64,000 nt of DNA from Alphaproteobacteria bacterium (lineage in GTDB: Bacteria > Pseudomonadota > Alphaproteobacteria > Sphingomonadales > Sphingomonadaceae): positions 62,001-126,000 of the forward strand of contig VBAC01000001.1 of NCBI GenBank assembly GCA_005883305.1, given 5' to 3'. This document shows positions 23,502 through 31,974 of the stretch, in pieces (the stretch's first letter is position 1; the number at the start of each line of letters is the position of its first letter). The position numbers and the translations under genes were made by a program. The notes beneath the pieces were generated by a model that was not told where the DNA came from, ran no database searches, and was given only the letters and a program-made list of their open reading frames with translations.

Positions 23502-23622
23502 AATCCTCCCCGGAACGGGGAGGGGGACCATGCGAAGCATGGTGGAGGGTCGACGGACTCCGTAACGGCCCCACCACCACGACGCTTCGCGCCGCGGTCC
23601 CCCTCCCCGTTCCGGGGAGGAA
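23502..23622. repeat. Intergenic palindromic repeat (AATCCTCCCCGGAACGGGGA type)
   Basis: Arms of about 28 bases, near-perfect inverted copies, enclose about 65 bases that include an ACCATGCGAAGCATGGT palindrome. It lies between pccB and the enoyl-CoA hydratase gene and ends right at the hydratase stop codon. Confidence 0.8.
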
Positions 23623-24402
23623 TTAGCGCCCCACGAAGCTTGGCTGGCGCTTCTGGAGGAAGGCGACGACCGCCGCCTTGAAATCCTCCGTCTCCCCCGC
23701 CTCGCGCTGCGCGACGCGCTCGGCGGCGAGCGCCTCGCCGAGGGAGCATTGGCCGGACTCGCGCGCCAGCCGTCGGATCAGGCCGTAGGCGATCGTCGGT
23801 CCCTGCGCGAGGCGCGCCGCGAGGGCGAGCGCCTCGGAGGCCAGCGCCTCGTCCTCGACCACCCGGGCGATCATCCCCCATTCCGCCGCCTGCGCCGCGG
23901 GGATCCGCTCGCCGAGCATCATCATCTCCATCGCCCGCGCCCGCCCGACGAGGCGCGGCAGCAGCCAGGTCGCTCCGGCGTCCGGGATGAGGCCGATATT
24001 GACGAAGGCCTGGAGGAAATAGGCCGATTGGCCGGCGATCACGATGTCGGCGGCGAGCGCCAGGCTGCAGCCCGCACCCGCGCAGGGGCCGTTCACCGCA
24101 GCGACCACCGGGATCGGCAGCGCGAAGAGCGCTTCGACCAAAGGATTGAAATGCTTCTCCAGCGCCATGCCCGCGTCCGAGGGAAGCCCCCCGCCCGAGG
24201 CGAGGTCCGCCCCGCTGGAGAAGCCCCGTCCTTCCCCGGCCAGCAGCAGGCAGCGCGCGCCCGATCCGGGCGCGGCCTCGACCGCCGCGCGAAGCTCGTC
24301 GACCATCGGGGCGTTGAGCGCGTTGAGGGTCTCGGGGCGATCGAGCGTGATCACGCCGACCGTGGCCGGGGTCAGAGCGTAGCGGATGGTTTCGAACGCC
24401 AT
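23623..24402 (-). CDS. Enoyl-CoA hydratase/isomerase family protein
   Basis: A crotonase-fold protein of 259 residues from the ATG at 24402; an ATG two codons earlier (24408) is also possible. It shows GVITLDRPETLNALN, the oxyanion-hole segment GRGFSSGADL, NGPCAGAGCSLALAADIVIA and an IGLIPDAGATWLLPRLVG stretch that resembles PaaG-type isomerases. It could act in fatty-acid or aromatic (phenylacetate-like) beta-oxidation; substrate cannot be told from sequence. It heads the leftward run that leads to pccB, mce, scpA and pccA. Confidence 0.88.
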   Translation of the reverse strand: MAFETIRYALTPATVGVITLDRPETLNALNAPMVDELRAAVEAAPGSGARCLLLAGEGRGFSSGADLASGGGLPSDAGMALEKHFNPLVEALFALPIPVVAAVNGPCAGAGCSLALAADIVIAGQSAYFLQAFVNIGLIPDAGATWLLPRLVGRARAMEMMMLGERIPAAQAAEWGMIARVVEDEALASEALALAARLAQGPTIAYGLIRRLARESGQCSLGEALAAERVAQREAGETEDFKAAVVAFLQKRQPSFVGR

Positions 24403-24543
24403 GGGCATTCGTAACGCGCCCGGCACGGCCTGGCTAGCGCGAGGGAATCGCTGTTCCGAATCTATCGATCGTCTCGGGAAGCCCTTGACCACGACAGTCC
24501 GTCGATACAGCCTGAGTAGGCGAAATAAACTTGCGAGGGGCCC

Positions 24544-25623
24544 ATGTTTACTGTCGAGCGTCGGGATTGGGCGATGCCCCGAGGATCGACCCTCCTCATC
24601 GCGATCCCGCTGCTTGTTTTCATGTTGAACGGCGTCGCCGATATGTGGCTCCGGACGCCCGCCGGTTATTTCGCCCAGCCGTCGCTGCAGAACGCTGTTG
24701 CCGAAGCGGCGGGGCGGTCAAAGACGGTTGCGGCATTCTTGTTGTGTGCGAGTCTGGAAATCGTCGTTCTCGTCGCGTCGGCGAGTTCACTGCGATTGCT
24801 GAGCTTGGTCGCGCGGAAGCGAATACTGATCGCTTATTTCCTGACGGTCGCGGCCGGCACAGCGATGGTTCTTGTGAGCGGCGCTTTCAAAGGGGCGGCC
24901 TATCTGGATCAAACTTTCGCCTGCGCTTCCTTCAGCCGTCTCGAGCGGGCACCGACCGCTCCGGTTGCACCGGACTCTGCCCGACCGGCATATGCAGGGC
25001 TAGAATCGAGCGGCAATCCGACGCCCAACGAGGCCTCTTCGGCACGCTTCCGGGAACCCGACGTGGGATGGGCCCCCGGCTGCACCGCGCCCCAATTCTA
25101 TTTGCAGCAGGCGATGATTCAGATCGTAGGCGTCCTTTTGCTCTTTGCCATGCCGGCGGTCATCTTCGGCGCCATCTCCTGCCTTGCCATGCCGGAGAAG
25201 GATTCCCCCGACGATCGGTTCCGCGCCTGGACGCGCCAAACTCGCAGGCTGTCCAACTTTCTCTATCTCGCTGCCGTCTTCATGATCAGTGGGTTGCTGT
25301 TCACGAATGCGAGGCTGAACTGGGTGATCTACTCGGTCCATCCGGATGATATCGGCCCCTTCCGCAACTATATCAGCAGCATCGCGATGCACGGCGGAAT
25401 CACGAACTCGTTGATCATCGCGGCTTATTATCTACCCGTAGCCACATGGCTGGCGGCGATCCGTCCGGATGAGACGGAGTCGGCGGAATCCGCGCGGCCC
25501 GTTCCGACCGCCAGTGACAAGGGGACAGCACCGGACCCTTTTGCTCCCCTCAAGGTCGCTCTCACGATCTTCGCGCCGGCGATCGTCGGGCTGTTCAGCG
25601 AGTTTCTGAAGTTTGGCGGCTAG
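24544..25623 (+). CDS. Polytopic membrane protein of unknown function
   Basis: The 359-residue protein has about six hydrophobic helices (about 17-33, 62-82, 95-115, 190-215, 238-256, 283-300) and a last one near 340-352. A soluble loop (about 123-185) contains Cys, Pro and Ser-rich stretches, and GAPGCTAPQ-like spacing of Cys residues suggests it may be periplasmic. It starts after GAGGGG. I recognise no family. It is isolated between two opposite-strand operons and looks slightly less GC-rich than its neighbours (by eye), so recent acquisition is possible. Confidence 0.7.
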   Translation: MFTVERRDWAMPRGSTLLIAIPLLVFMLNGVADMWLRTPAGYFAQPSLQNAVAEAAGRSKTVAAFLLCASLEIVVLVASASSLRLLSLVARKRILIAYFLTVAAGTAMVLVSGAFKGAAYLDQTFACASFSRLERAPTAPVAPDSARPAYAGLESSGNPTPNEASSARFREPDVGWAPGCTAPQFYLQQAMIQIVGVLLLFAMPAVIFGAISCLAMPEKDSPDDRFRAWTRQTRRLSNFLYLAAVFMISGLLFTNARLNWVIYSVHPDDIGPFRNYISSIAMHGGITNSLIIAAYYLPVATWLAAIRPDETESAESARPVPTASDKGTAPDPFAPLKVALTIFAPAIVGLFSEFLKFGG

Positions 25624-25693
25624 CAGGCTGCCCGCCCGGGTCGCCTGCAACACAGCGAGGCAAGGAGCGCGGTCCGCAACAGCCTCTTGACCC

Positions 25694-26584
25694 TCAGTCG
25701 GCCGCCTCGCGCTCCTCCTCGGGCGGGTGCAGGCGGAGGCGGCGTACGCGGCGGGTGTCGCTGTCGACCACCTCCAGTCGCCAGCCGCTGGGATGTTCAA
25801 GCATCTCGCCGGTCTTCGGAACGCAGCCCGCGAGCACGAAGGCCAGCCCGCCGAGCGTGTCGACATCCTCCTCGACCGTCCCGAGCCGGGCGTCGATCGC
25901 CTTGGCGACGTCCTCCAGCTCGGCCCGCGCGTCCGCGTCCCACAGGCCGCCGCCGGTCGGGACCAGAAGGTCGGTCACCTCGTCGTCATGCTCGTCCTCG
26001 ATGTCGCCGACGATCTCCTCGACCACGTCCTCGATGGTGATTAGCCCCTCGGTTCCGCCGAATTCGTCGACGACGATGGCGAGGTGGACCCGCTCGGCGC
26101 GCATCCGCGCGAGCAGGTCGAGGACGCCCATCGATTCGGGCACGTAGAGCGGGGTGCGCATCAGCGTTCGGATGTCGTCGGGCGCCGGGGCGCCGCCGGT
26201 CTGCACCGCGAACACGTCCTTGACGTGGATCATGCCGATCACGGTATCGAGGCTCTCCTCGAACACCGGCATTCGGCTGTGGCCGGCATCGGAGAAAGCG
26301 GCGATCAGCGCCTCGAATCCGGTCGAGGCGGGCACCGCGTAGATGTCGCCGCGCGGCACGGCGACGTCGCCGGCGGTCTTCTCGCCGAAGTGGAGGATGT
26401 TGAGCAGCATCTGCCGCTCGACGTGGCTGAGATCGCCGACGCTCGGAACCTCGCCCTCGCGGCTCTCGATCGCCTCCTCGATCTGGTCGCGCAAGGTGGC
26501 TTCGCCATTGTCGCCGAAGATCAGGGCGCGAAGCCCGCTCCAGAATGTCCGGCCGTTCTGCGCGCCGGGACTGTCGTCTTCCAT
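25694..26584 (-). CDS. corC: CorC/HlyC-type CBS-domain protein
   Basis: The 296-residue protein has a paired CBS module (about 60-185, with VPRGDIYAVPAS, MIHVKDVFAVQ and VVDEFGGTEGLITIEDVVEE) and a C-terminal CorC_HlyC transporter-associated domain (about 200-285). It lacks the membrane DUF21 domain, like E. coli CorC (YbeX), linked to magnesium/cobalt efflux and recently to ribosome metabolism. It follows ybeY by four bases, in the conserved miaB-phoH-ybeY-corC order. Confidence 0.92.
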   Translation of the reverse strand: MEDDSPGAQNGRTFWSGLRALIFGDNGEATLRDQIEEAIESREGEVPSVGDLSHVERQMLLNILHFGEKTAGDVAVPRGDIYAVPASTGFEALIAAFSDAGHSRMPVFEESLDTVIGMIHVKDVFAVQTGGAPAPDDIRTLMRTPLYVPESMGVLDLLARMRAERVHLAIVVDEFGGTEGLITIEDVVEEIVGDIEDEHDDEVTDLLVPTGGGLWDADARAELEDVAKAIDARLGTVEEDVDTLGGLAFVLAGCVPKTGEMLEHPSGWRLEVVDSDTRRVRRLRLHPPEEEREAAD

Positions 26585-26588
26585 GGGG

Positions 26589-27080
26589 TTAGGAATTTAC
26601 CTCGCTCTCGCTGACTGGATAGGGATCGGCGATGCCGATGGAAGCGAGCGCCCGGCGCTCGACCTCTTCCATCGCCTCGGCGTCCGCCTCGCTCGTTTCA
26701 TGGTCGTAACCTAGCAGATGAAGCGTGCCGTGCACCACCAGATGCGCGGCATGGGTCTCGATCGGCACGTCCTTCTCCGCGGCCTCGCGGGCGCAGACGC
26801 CGTAAGCAAGCGCGATGTCGCCGAGCAACTGGGCGCTGGCCAGGCCGCCTTCATCAGCCATTGGGAAGGAAAGGACGTTGGTCGCCTTATCCTTGCCGCG
26901 CCAGGCGGAATTGAGCGTCCGTACCTCCTCGTCGGAGGTGAACAGGATCGAGACCTCGCTGTCGGAAAGGCCCGGATGTCGGCTGTTGGCAACCGCGGCA
27001 TGGACCGCGCGGCGGGCGAGGGCGGCCCAGTCGGTGCGGCCGTCCCATTCGTCCGAGACGTCGGTTTCCACGCCGATCAC
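26589..27080 (-). CDS. ybeY: Endoribonuclease YbeY
   Basis: YbeY is a metal-dependent endoribonuclease for 16S rRNA 3' maturation and ribosome quality control. The zinc motif HLVVHGTLHLLGYDH (HGxLHLxGYDH) and NVLSFPMADE are present. The GTG at 27080 (VIGVETDVSDEW) is chosen because the frame further upstream is translation of a palindromic repeat; GGAGGG from the repeat arm lies about 14 bases before this GTG. The start is therefore uncertain by a few codons; 163 residues fit the family. Confidence 0.92.
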   Translation of the reverse strand: MIGVETDVSDEWDGRTDWAALARRAVHAAVANSRHPGLSDSEVSILFTSDEEVRTLNSAWRGKDKATNVLSFPMADEGGLASAQLLGDIALAYGVCAREAAEKDVPIETHAAHLVVHGTLHLLGYDHETSEADAEAMEEVERRALASIGIADPYPVSESEVNS

Positions 27081-27094
27081 AGCAGAGGCGCTTT

Positions 27095-27202
27095 CCCTCC
27101 CCCCTTGTGGGGGAGGGTAGGGTGGGGGGTGCCGTCCGAAGGACGGCGCGCAGCTTCGCTGCGCACCCCCACCGCTGCCCCTCCCCACAAGGGGGAGGGG
27201 TT
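27095..27202. repeat. Intergenic palindromic repeat (CCCTCCCCCCTTGTGGGGGA type)
   Basis: The arm CCCTCCCCCCTTGTGGGGGA and a matching right arm (CTCCCCACAAGGGGGAGG) enclose inner palindromes GCCGTCC/GGACGGC and GCGCAGC/GCTGCGC. It fills the space between phoH and ybeY. Similar in design to the repeats at 23502 and 51061. Confidence 0.8.
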
Positions 27203-27228
27203 CTGTGCGCGACCGGAGAAACCGCAGC

Positions 27229-28227
27229 TCATCCCCCGGGCCCCTCATAGGCCTCGACGATCCTCCCGACGAGCGGATGCCGCACCACGTCGCCGGCCCC
27301 GAAGCGGACCATCGCGATCTTCTCGATCCCCTCCAGCTTGCCCACCGCATCGTTGAGGCCCGACGTCACCCCATTGGGAAGGTCGGTCTGGTTGGGATCG
27401 CCGCAGATCACCATCCGGCTGCGCATTCCGAATCGGGTCAGGAACATCTTCATCTGCTGCGGCGTGGTGTTCTGCGCCTCGTCGAGGATGATGAAGGCAT
27501 CGCTCAGCGTTCGGCCGCGCATGAAGGCGATCGGCGCGATCTCGATCTCGCCGGACGCGATCCGCCGCTCGACCTGCTCGGTCGGGAGCATGTCGTAGAG
27601 CGCATCGTAGAGCGGCCGGAGATAGGGATCGACCTTCTCCTTCATGTCGCCGGGAAGGAAGCCGAGCCGCTCGCCGGCCTCGACCGCGGGGCGCGACAGG
27701 ATCAGCCGGTCGACGCTTCCGCCGATCAATTGCTGAACCGCCTGGGCGACGGCGAGATAGGTCTTTCCCGTGCCCGCCGGGCCGAGCGCGAAGATCATGT
27801 CGTCCCGGTTCAGCGCCTCCATGTAGACGGCCTGCTGCTTGGAGCGCGGGACGATCGTCTTCTTGCGCGTGCGGATCATCACCTTGGGCGGCTCGACCAC
27901 TTCCGGGGCGATGATCCCGTCGAACGTCGGCTGCCCCGACATGGCGATGATCGCGTTGACCAGCTCGGCGTCGATGTCGTGACCCTCGTCGAGCCGGTTG
28001 TAGAGCCCGAGCAGCACCTCGCGGGCGCGAGTCGCGGCCTCGGGATCGCCCTCGATCTGAACCTTGGCGCCGCGCGCGGCGATATAGACGCCGAGCCGGT
28101 CCTCGATCGCCACCAGGTTTCGATCGAACTCGCCGAACAGAGGCCCGAGCAGATGCGGCTGCTCGAACTCGATCTCCACCCGAGCGCGGGGGCCGGCTGC
28201 GGCGTCGGTTTTCTTGTTCTGTGCCAT
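27229..28227 (-). CDS. phoH: PhoH family ATPase
   Basis: The 332-residue protein has an N-terminal KH/AAA-associated region and a P-loop ATPase with Walker A GPAGTGKT (about 150), SRPAVEAGERLGFLPGDMKE, Walker B FIILDEAQN and GDPNQTDLP. PhoH/YbeZ proteins are RNA-linked ATPases that partner YbeY. ATG preceded by GAGGGAAGG. A palindromic repeat lies on each side. Confidence 0.94.
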   Translation of the reverse strand: MAQNKKTDAAAGPRARVEIEFEQPHLLGPLFGEFDRNLVAIEDRLGVYIAARGAKVQIEGDPEAATRAREVLLGLYNRLDEGHDIDAELVNAIIAMSGQPTFDGIIAPEVVEPPKVMIRTRKKTIVPRSKQQAVYMEALNRDDMIFALGPAGTGKTYLAVAQAVQQLIGGSVDRLILSRPAVEAGERLGFLPGDMKEKVDPYLRPLYDALYDMLPTEQVERRIASGEIEIAPIAFMRGRTLSDAFIILDEAQNTTPQQMKMFLTRFGMRSRMVICGDPNQTDLPNGVTSGLNDAVGKLEGIEKIAMVRFGAGDVVRHPLVGRIVEAYEGPGG

Positions 28228-28237
28228 CAGCCTTCCC

Positions 28238-28322
28238 TCGTCATTCCCGCGAAAGCGGGAATCCAGCTTCTTCCTTCGGCGCTGGCAAAAGGCAGCTGGA
28301 TCCCCGCTTTCGCGGGGATGAC
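28238..28322. repeat. Intergenic palindromic repeat (CGTCATTCCCGCGAAAGCGG type)
   Basis: The left arm, CGTCATTCCCGCGAAAGCGG and on to CCAGCT, is repeated inverted at the right side (AGCTGGATCCCCGCTTTCGC and on). The loop is about 25 bases. Same family as 32595-32677 and 55353-55435. It lies between miaB and phoH. Confidence 0.85.
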
Positions 28323-28336
28323 GAAAAAGGAGTGAA

Positions 28337-29653
28337 TCATGCCGCGACCTTCATCAATTGTGCGCCCGCGAGGCTGTTCGGCCCGGCAGACAGGAGCTCG
28401 ACCTCGACCAGATCGCCAATCGCGGCGTCCGTCTCCAGATGCACCGATTGCAGCCAGGGCGACTTGCCGATCAGCTGGCCGGGCTTGCGCCCGGGCCGTT
28501 CGAGCAGCACCTCGGTGCGCTTGCCGACGCCCGCCTGGTTGAAGGCCAGCTGATGCCGCCCGAGCGAGGCCTGGAGCCGTTGCAGGCGCTCGTCCATCAC
28601 TTCGCTAGCGATTCGGTCCTCCATCGTGGCGGCGGGCGTGCCCGGCCGCGGGGAATATTTGAACGAGAACGCCTGGGCGTACCCAACGGCGTCGACCAGC
28701 TTCAAAGTCTCCTCGAACTCCGCTTCGGTCTCGCCCGGAAAGCCGACGATGAAATCGCCCGAAAGAGCGATGTCCGGCCGCGCGGCGCGGACTCGATCGA
28801 GGATTCGCAGGTAAGACTCGGCGCTGTGGCTGCGGTTCATGGCCTTGAGCACGCGGTCGCTGCCCGATTGCACCGGCAGGTGCAGATAGGGCATCAGCTT
28901 TTCCACCTCGGCATGGGCGCGGATCAGGCCTTCGGTCATGTCGTTCGGATGGCTGGTCGTGTAGCGAATTCGCGCGAGGCCCGGCAGCGAATCGAGCGCC
29001 CGGATCAGGGCGTCGAGCCCGCGCCCGTCCTCGTCCCGCCAGGCGTTGACGTTCTGGCCGAGCAGAATGATCTCGCGGGCCCCCGCATCGACCAGCGCCC
29101 GCGCTTCGTCGATCACCGCCGCGAACGGCCGCGAGACCTCCGCGCCGCGCGTATAGGGCACGACGCAATAGGTGCAGAACTTGTCGCAGCCCTCCTGGAC
29201 GGTGAGGAAGGCGCTCGGCCCCTGCCTGCGGCGGGCGGGGAGGGCGCCGAACTTGGACAGCGGCGGCATTTCCGTGTCGAGCGCGCGTTCGCCGCGCGCC
29301 GCCTGGCGCACCAGCGCGGGCAGATTGTGATACGCCTGCGGGCCGACGACGATGTCGACGCCCGGCGCGCGGCGCGGAATCTCCGCTCCTTCCGCCTGGG
29401 CGACGCAGCCGGCGACGGCGATCATCGGGGCTTGTTCGCGCTTCATCAGCCGGCCGATGTCGGAATAGACCTTCTCCGCCGCTTTCTCGCGGATGTGGCA
29501 GGTGTTGAGAACGACGAGGTCCGCCTGCTCGCCGGCGGCAGCCGCGCTGAAGCCCTCGGCCTCGAGCAGCTCGGCCATGCGCTCGCCGTCATAGACGTTC
29601 ATCTGGCAGCCGAAGGACTTGACCTCGAAAGTACGCGGATCGGGGGACTTCAT
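28337..29653 (-). CDS. miaB: tRNA-2-methylthio-N6-dimethylallyladenosine synthase MiaB
   Basis: This 438-residue radical-SAM methylthiotransferase modifies A37 of tRNAs. An N-terminal UPF0004 domain has [10 protein letters not shown] with further cluster Cys residues ([10 protein letters not shown] and [11 protein letters not shown]). The radical-SAM motif is [11 protein letters not shown] (CxxxCxxC), followed by [12 protein letters not shown], and a TRAM domain occupies the last 65 residues. It lies eight bases downstream of plsC. Confidence 0.96.
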   Translation of the reverse strand: MKSPDPRTFEVKSFGCQMNVYDGERMAELLEAEGFSAAAAGEQADLVVLNTCHIREKAAEKVYSDIGRLMKREQAPMIAVAGCVAQAEGAEIPRRAPGVDIVVGPQAYHNLPALVRQAARGERALDTEMPPLSKFGALPARRRQGPSAFLTVQEGCDKFCTYCVVPYTRGAEVSRPFAAVIDEARALVDAGAREIILLGQNVNAWRDEDGRGLDALIRALDSLPGLARIRYTTSHPNDMTEGLIRAHAEVEKLMPYLHLPVQSGSDRVLKAMNRSHSAESYLRILDRVRAARPDIALSGDFIVGFPGETEAEFEETLKLVDAVGYAQAFSFKYSPRPGTPAATMEDRIASEVMDERLQRLQASLGRHQLAFNQAGVGKRTEVLLERPGRKPGQLIGKSPWLQSVHLETDAAIGDLVEVELLSAGPNSLAGAQLMKVAA

Positions 29654-29661
29654 CGACCGGC

Positions 29662-30411
29662 CTATAGGGGATCGCCGGGCGCCGCGAAAGCGGAGTCCCG
29701 GCGGCCGAGCGCCGCGCCGACCGCTTCGCGCGCCCGCCCGGCGAGCCGCTTGCGGTCGCCCGGCTCGGCGGGGTCGATCGGGTCGAGGAAGCGCAAGGTG
29801 GCGACGAACGAGCCCTTGCGCGACATCACCTTGCGCGCGTTCGCACCGATTCCCTCCTCGCCGGCCCAGGCGATGCCTTTCGCGAGCGGCCCGTAATCGA
29901 TCGCCACCGGCTGAACGCGCACGCCCTCAAGCGGTGGATAGAGTGAGGCGAACAGGCTGGGCCGGAAGGGGAGCAACTCGGGGCCGCCATTGGTCGTCCC
30001 CTCGGCGAACAGGACCAGCGCGCGGCCCGCGGCGAGGGCGCGGCGAAGCTGGTCGGCCTGCTCCTGGACCTCGCTTCGGGCGTGGCGGGCGACGTAGATT
30101 GTGTCGTTGAGCCCCGCGATCCAGCCGACCAGCGGCCATTCCTCGACGTCGTGGCGCGCGACGAACGCCGCGGGCGCAGCGCCCCCGAGCGCGAGGATGT
30201 CGAGCCAGGACACGTGATTCGCGGCGAACAGGACGTGCGAGCGCAGCGGCGCCCCATCGATTCGCACGCGCATTCCGGTGCAGCGGCCGGCATAAGCGAG
30301 GAAGATTTGCGGCCAGATCGAGCGGGCTCCGAAAAGCTTCCACAGGAAATGGAAGGGCACGCAGAATATCAGGCCCGCGGCGATCGCCGCCAGGCGCAGC
30401 CAGAAGCGCAA
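29662..30411 (-). CDS. plsC: 1-acyl-sn-glycerol-3-phosphate acyltransferase (PlsC-like)
   Basis: The 249-residue membrane acyltransferase has an N-terminal hydrophobic helix (about 3-22), the catalytic NHVSWLD (HxxxxD), a [18 protein letters not shown] block, and the phosphate-binding FAEGTTNGG. It most likely acylates lysophosphatidic acid in phospholipid synthesis; related ornithine-lipid acyltransferases cannot be excluded. The frame begins at a TTG five bases after the fur stop codon, with only a weak ribosome site. Confidence 0.88.
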   Translation of the reverse strand: MRFWLRLAAIAAGLIFCVPFHFLWKLFGARSIWPQIFLAYAGRCTGMRVRIDGAPLRSHVLFAANHVSWLDILALGGAAPAAFVARHDVEEWPLVGWIAGLNDTIYVARHARSEVQEQADQLRRALAAGRALVLFAEGTTNGGPELLPFRPSLFASLYPPLEGVRVQPVAIDYGPLAKGIAWAGEEGIGANARKVMSRKGSFVATLRFLDPIDPAEPGDRKRLAGRAREAVGAALGRRDSAFAAPGDPL

Positions 30412-30415
30412 GGCC

Positions 30416-30838
30416 CTATCGTTCCCGGCCGAGTGCGACGCCGTAAAGCTCCATTCGGTGGTCGACCAGGCGGAAGCCGAGCTTCTCGGCGATTCGGCGC
30501 TGGAGCTGCTCCAGCTCCTCGTCGACGAACTCGATGACCTTGCCGGTCTCCACGTCGATCAGATGGTCGTGGTGGGTCTCCGCCGCCGCTTCGTAGCGAG
30601 CGCGGCCGTCGCCGAAATCGTGGCGCTCGAGGATCCCCGCTTCCTCGAACAGGCGGACGGTGCGGTAGACGGTTGCGATCGAGATTCCCGGATCGACCGC
30701 GGACGCCCGGGCGTGGAGCGCCTCGACGTCGGGGTGATCCTCGGAGTCGCCGAGCACGCGCGCAATGACCTTGCGTTGCTCGGTGATCCTGAGGCCCTTC
30801 TCGGCGCACAGCGCCTCGATATCGATGCTACGGGTCAT
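30416..30838 (-). CDS. fur: Fur family metal-dependent repressor
   Basis: The 140-residue protein has the winged-helix DNA-binding domain (GLRITEQRKVIARVL, then GISIATVYRTVRLFEEAGI) and the HHDH metal motif (ETHHDHLIDVETG). The C-terminal CxxC pairs of zinc-structural Fur proteins are absent, as in several alphaproteobacterial Fur/Mur proteins, so it may sense iron or manganese. It sits between mucR and plsC-miaB, an order seen in relatives. A strong terminator separates it from mucR. Confidence 0.9.
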   Translation of the reverse strand: MTRSIDIEALCAEKGLRITEQRKVIARVLGDSEDHPDVEALHARASAVDPGISIATVYRTVRLFEEAGILERHDFGDGRARYEAAAETHHDHLIDVETGKVIEFVDEELEQLQRRIAEKLGFRLVDHRMELYGVALGRER

Positions 30839-30879
30839 GCCCCTCGGTCTTAGATCAGAAGGCGGCGCCGGGGCAAAAG

Positions 30880-30913
30880 GAAAGCGCCACCCCCGCGCGG
30901 GGATGGCGCTTTC
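30880..30913 (-). terminator. Terminator between mucR and fur
   Basis: A 10-bp stem GAAAGCGCCA/TGGCGCTTTC extended by about five GC pairs around one mismatch, with a tiny loop. On the minus strand CCTTTTG follows; on the plus strand TCATTTT follows, so it may act both ways. It ends the mucR transcript. Confidence 0.75.
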
Positions 30914-30974
30914 TCATTTTGCTGCGTCGCGCCCCGATTCTTGGGTGCGCTTGCGAGTCGTTCCGCGTGGCGGC

Positions 30975-31394
30975 TTACTTCTTGGTGCGCTTGCGGGTCG
31001 TCCCCAGGCCGATCTTCTTGGCCAGCGTCCGGCGCTGCTCCGCATAGTTCGGCGCGACCATGGGATAGTCGGCGCCGAGACCCCACTTCTGCCGGTACTG
31101 GTCGGGAGTGAGGTTGTAATGGGTCATCAGATGCCTCTTCAACATCTTCAACTTCTTCCCATCCTCCAGACAGACCACGTAATCGGGCTTGATCGAAGAA
31201 CGGATCGAAACCGCTGGTTCCGGCCGTGGCGCCGGCGCTTCCGGTGTGTTACCGAGCCCGGCAAGCGCGTTATGCACGTTGCTGATGAGCAGCGGCAGGT
31301 CGGAAACCGCCACGCTGTTGTTGCTTACATGTGCCGAAACGATGTCGGCGGTGAGCGTGATCAAAGTCTCACCGAAATTATCCTGTGTGTCCAT
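30975..31394 (-). CDS. mucR: MucR/Ros family zinc-finger transcription regulator
   Basis: The 139-residue product of the ATG at 31394 (MDTQDNFGETLITLTADIVS) has an N-terminal oligomerisation region and the Ros-type finger VCLEDGKKLKMLKRHLMTHY, followed by NLTPDQYRQKWGL. The second Cys of the finger is Asp (C-x2-D...H...H), a replacement known in MucR/Ml proteins. MucR proteins control envelope, polysaccharide and cell-cycle genes and often repress themselves. A perfect inverted repeat lies just upstream. The basic tail ends TTRKRTKK. Confidence 0.93.
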   Translation of the reverse strand: MDTQDNFGETLITLTADIVSAHVSNNSVAVSDLPLLISNVHNALAGLGNTPEAPAPRPEPAVSIRSSIKPDYVVCLEDGKKLKMLKRHLMTHYNLTPDQYRQKWGLGADYPMVAPNYAEQRRTLAKKIGLGTTRKRTKK

Positions 31395-31418
31395 GTCTAA
31401 CCTTCGTTCAGAGGATGG

Positions 31419-31440
31419 GACAGTCATTGGCCTGACTGTC
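31419..31440. promoter_or_regulatory. Inverted repeat upstream of mucR
   Basis: GACAGTCA-ttggcc-TGACTGTC is a perfect 8-bp inverted repeat ending 25 bases before the mucR start codon, in the right place for an operator. Whether MucR or another regulator binds is not known. Confidence 0.5.
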
Positions 31441-31500
31441 GCCAAGTGCGGGATGATCCGTTTTGGCGGCCCTGACAAGACCGAAACGAATTTTCGGTGA

Positions 31501-31974
31501 CTAACGATGCACACTCTTCGCCAAAGTCAGTGCGTCATAGGTCTGTCCGGTCTGACCGCTATAGTAGTTACGCCGCCGGCCGACCAAAGTGAAGCTTGCC
31601 TGGCGGTACAAGCTAAGGGCCTGATTTCCTTCCCGGACTTCGAGATGCACTCGCGCCGCACCGCGTTGTCGGGCCTGTTCGATGAAATGATCGAGCAACG
31701 TCTTGCCTACGCCCCGCCCCTGACTCTGCCGCCTTACGGCGAGAAGCAGCAGCTCCGCTTCGTCGGCGACCGTTCGGGCCAGGGCGAAGCCGGCAACGCC
31801 CACGGCGTCGCGCGCCAAAGTCAGCCACACGCCGGGCAGGGGAAGCAGCCCCGCACATTGAGAAGCGGTCCACGCTTCGCCGAAGCGTGGATCGAAGCTG
31901 TCGTCCATGACCCTCATCACCGCATCGAGATCGGCAACGCTGCCCTCGCAAATTTCGACCTCGGCTTCGCTCAT
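31501..31974 (-). CDS. rimI: Ribosomal protein S18 alanine N-acetyltransferase RimI
   Basis: The 157-residue GNAT acetyltransferase shows the acetyl-CoA loop RRQSQGRGVGKTLLDHFIEQ and a following HLEVREGNQALSLYRQASF block ending in RRRNYYSGQTGQTYDALTL. It overlaps tsaB by four bases; the tsaB-rimI pairing is common and supports the name, although GNAT substrate cannot be proved by sequence. Confidence 0.9.
   Translation of the reverse strand: MSEAEVEICEGSVADLDAVMRVMDDSFDPRFGEAWTASQCAGLLPLPGVWLTLARDAVGVAGFALARTVADEAELLLLAVRRQSQGRGVGKTLLDHFIEQARQRGAARVHLEVREGNQALSLYRQASFTLVGRRRNYYSGQTGQTYDALTLAKSVHR

Noticed and set aside
26589-27350. YbeY extended N-terminally to 253 residues
   Set aside because: The extra 90 residues are translation of an intergenic palindrome and phoH-overlapping sequence; the family starts near the chosen GTG.
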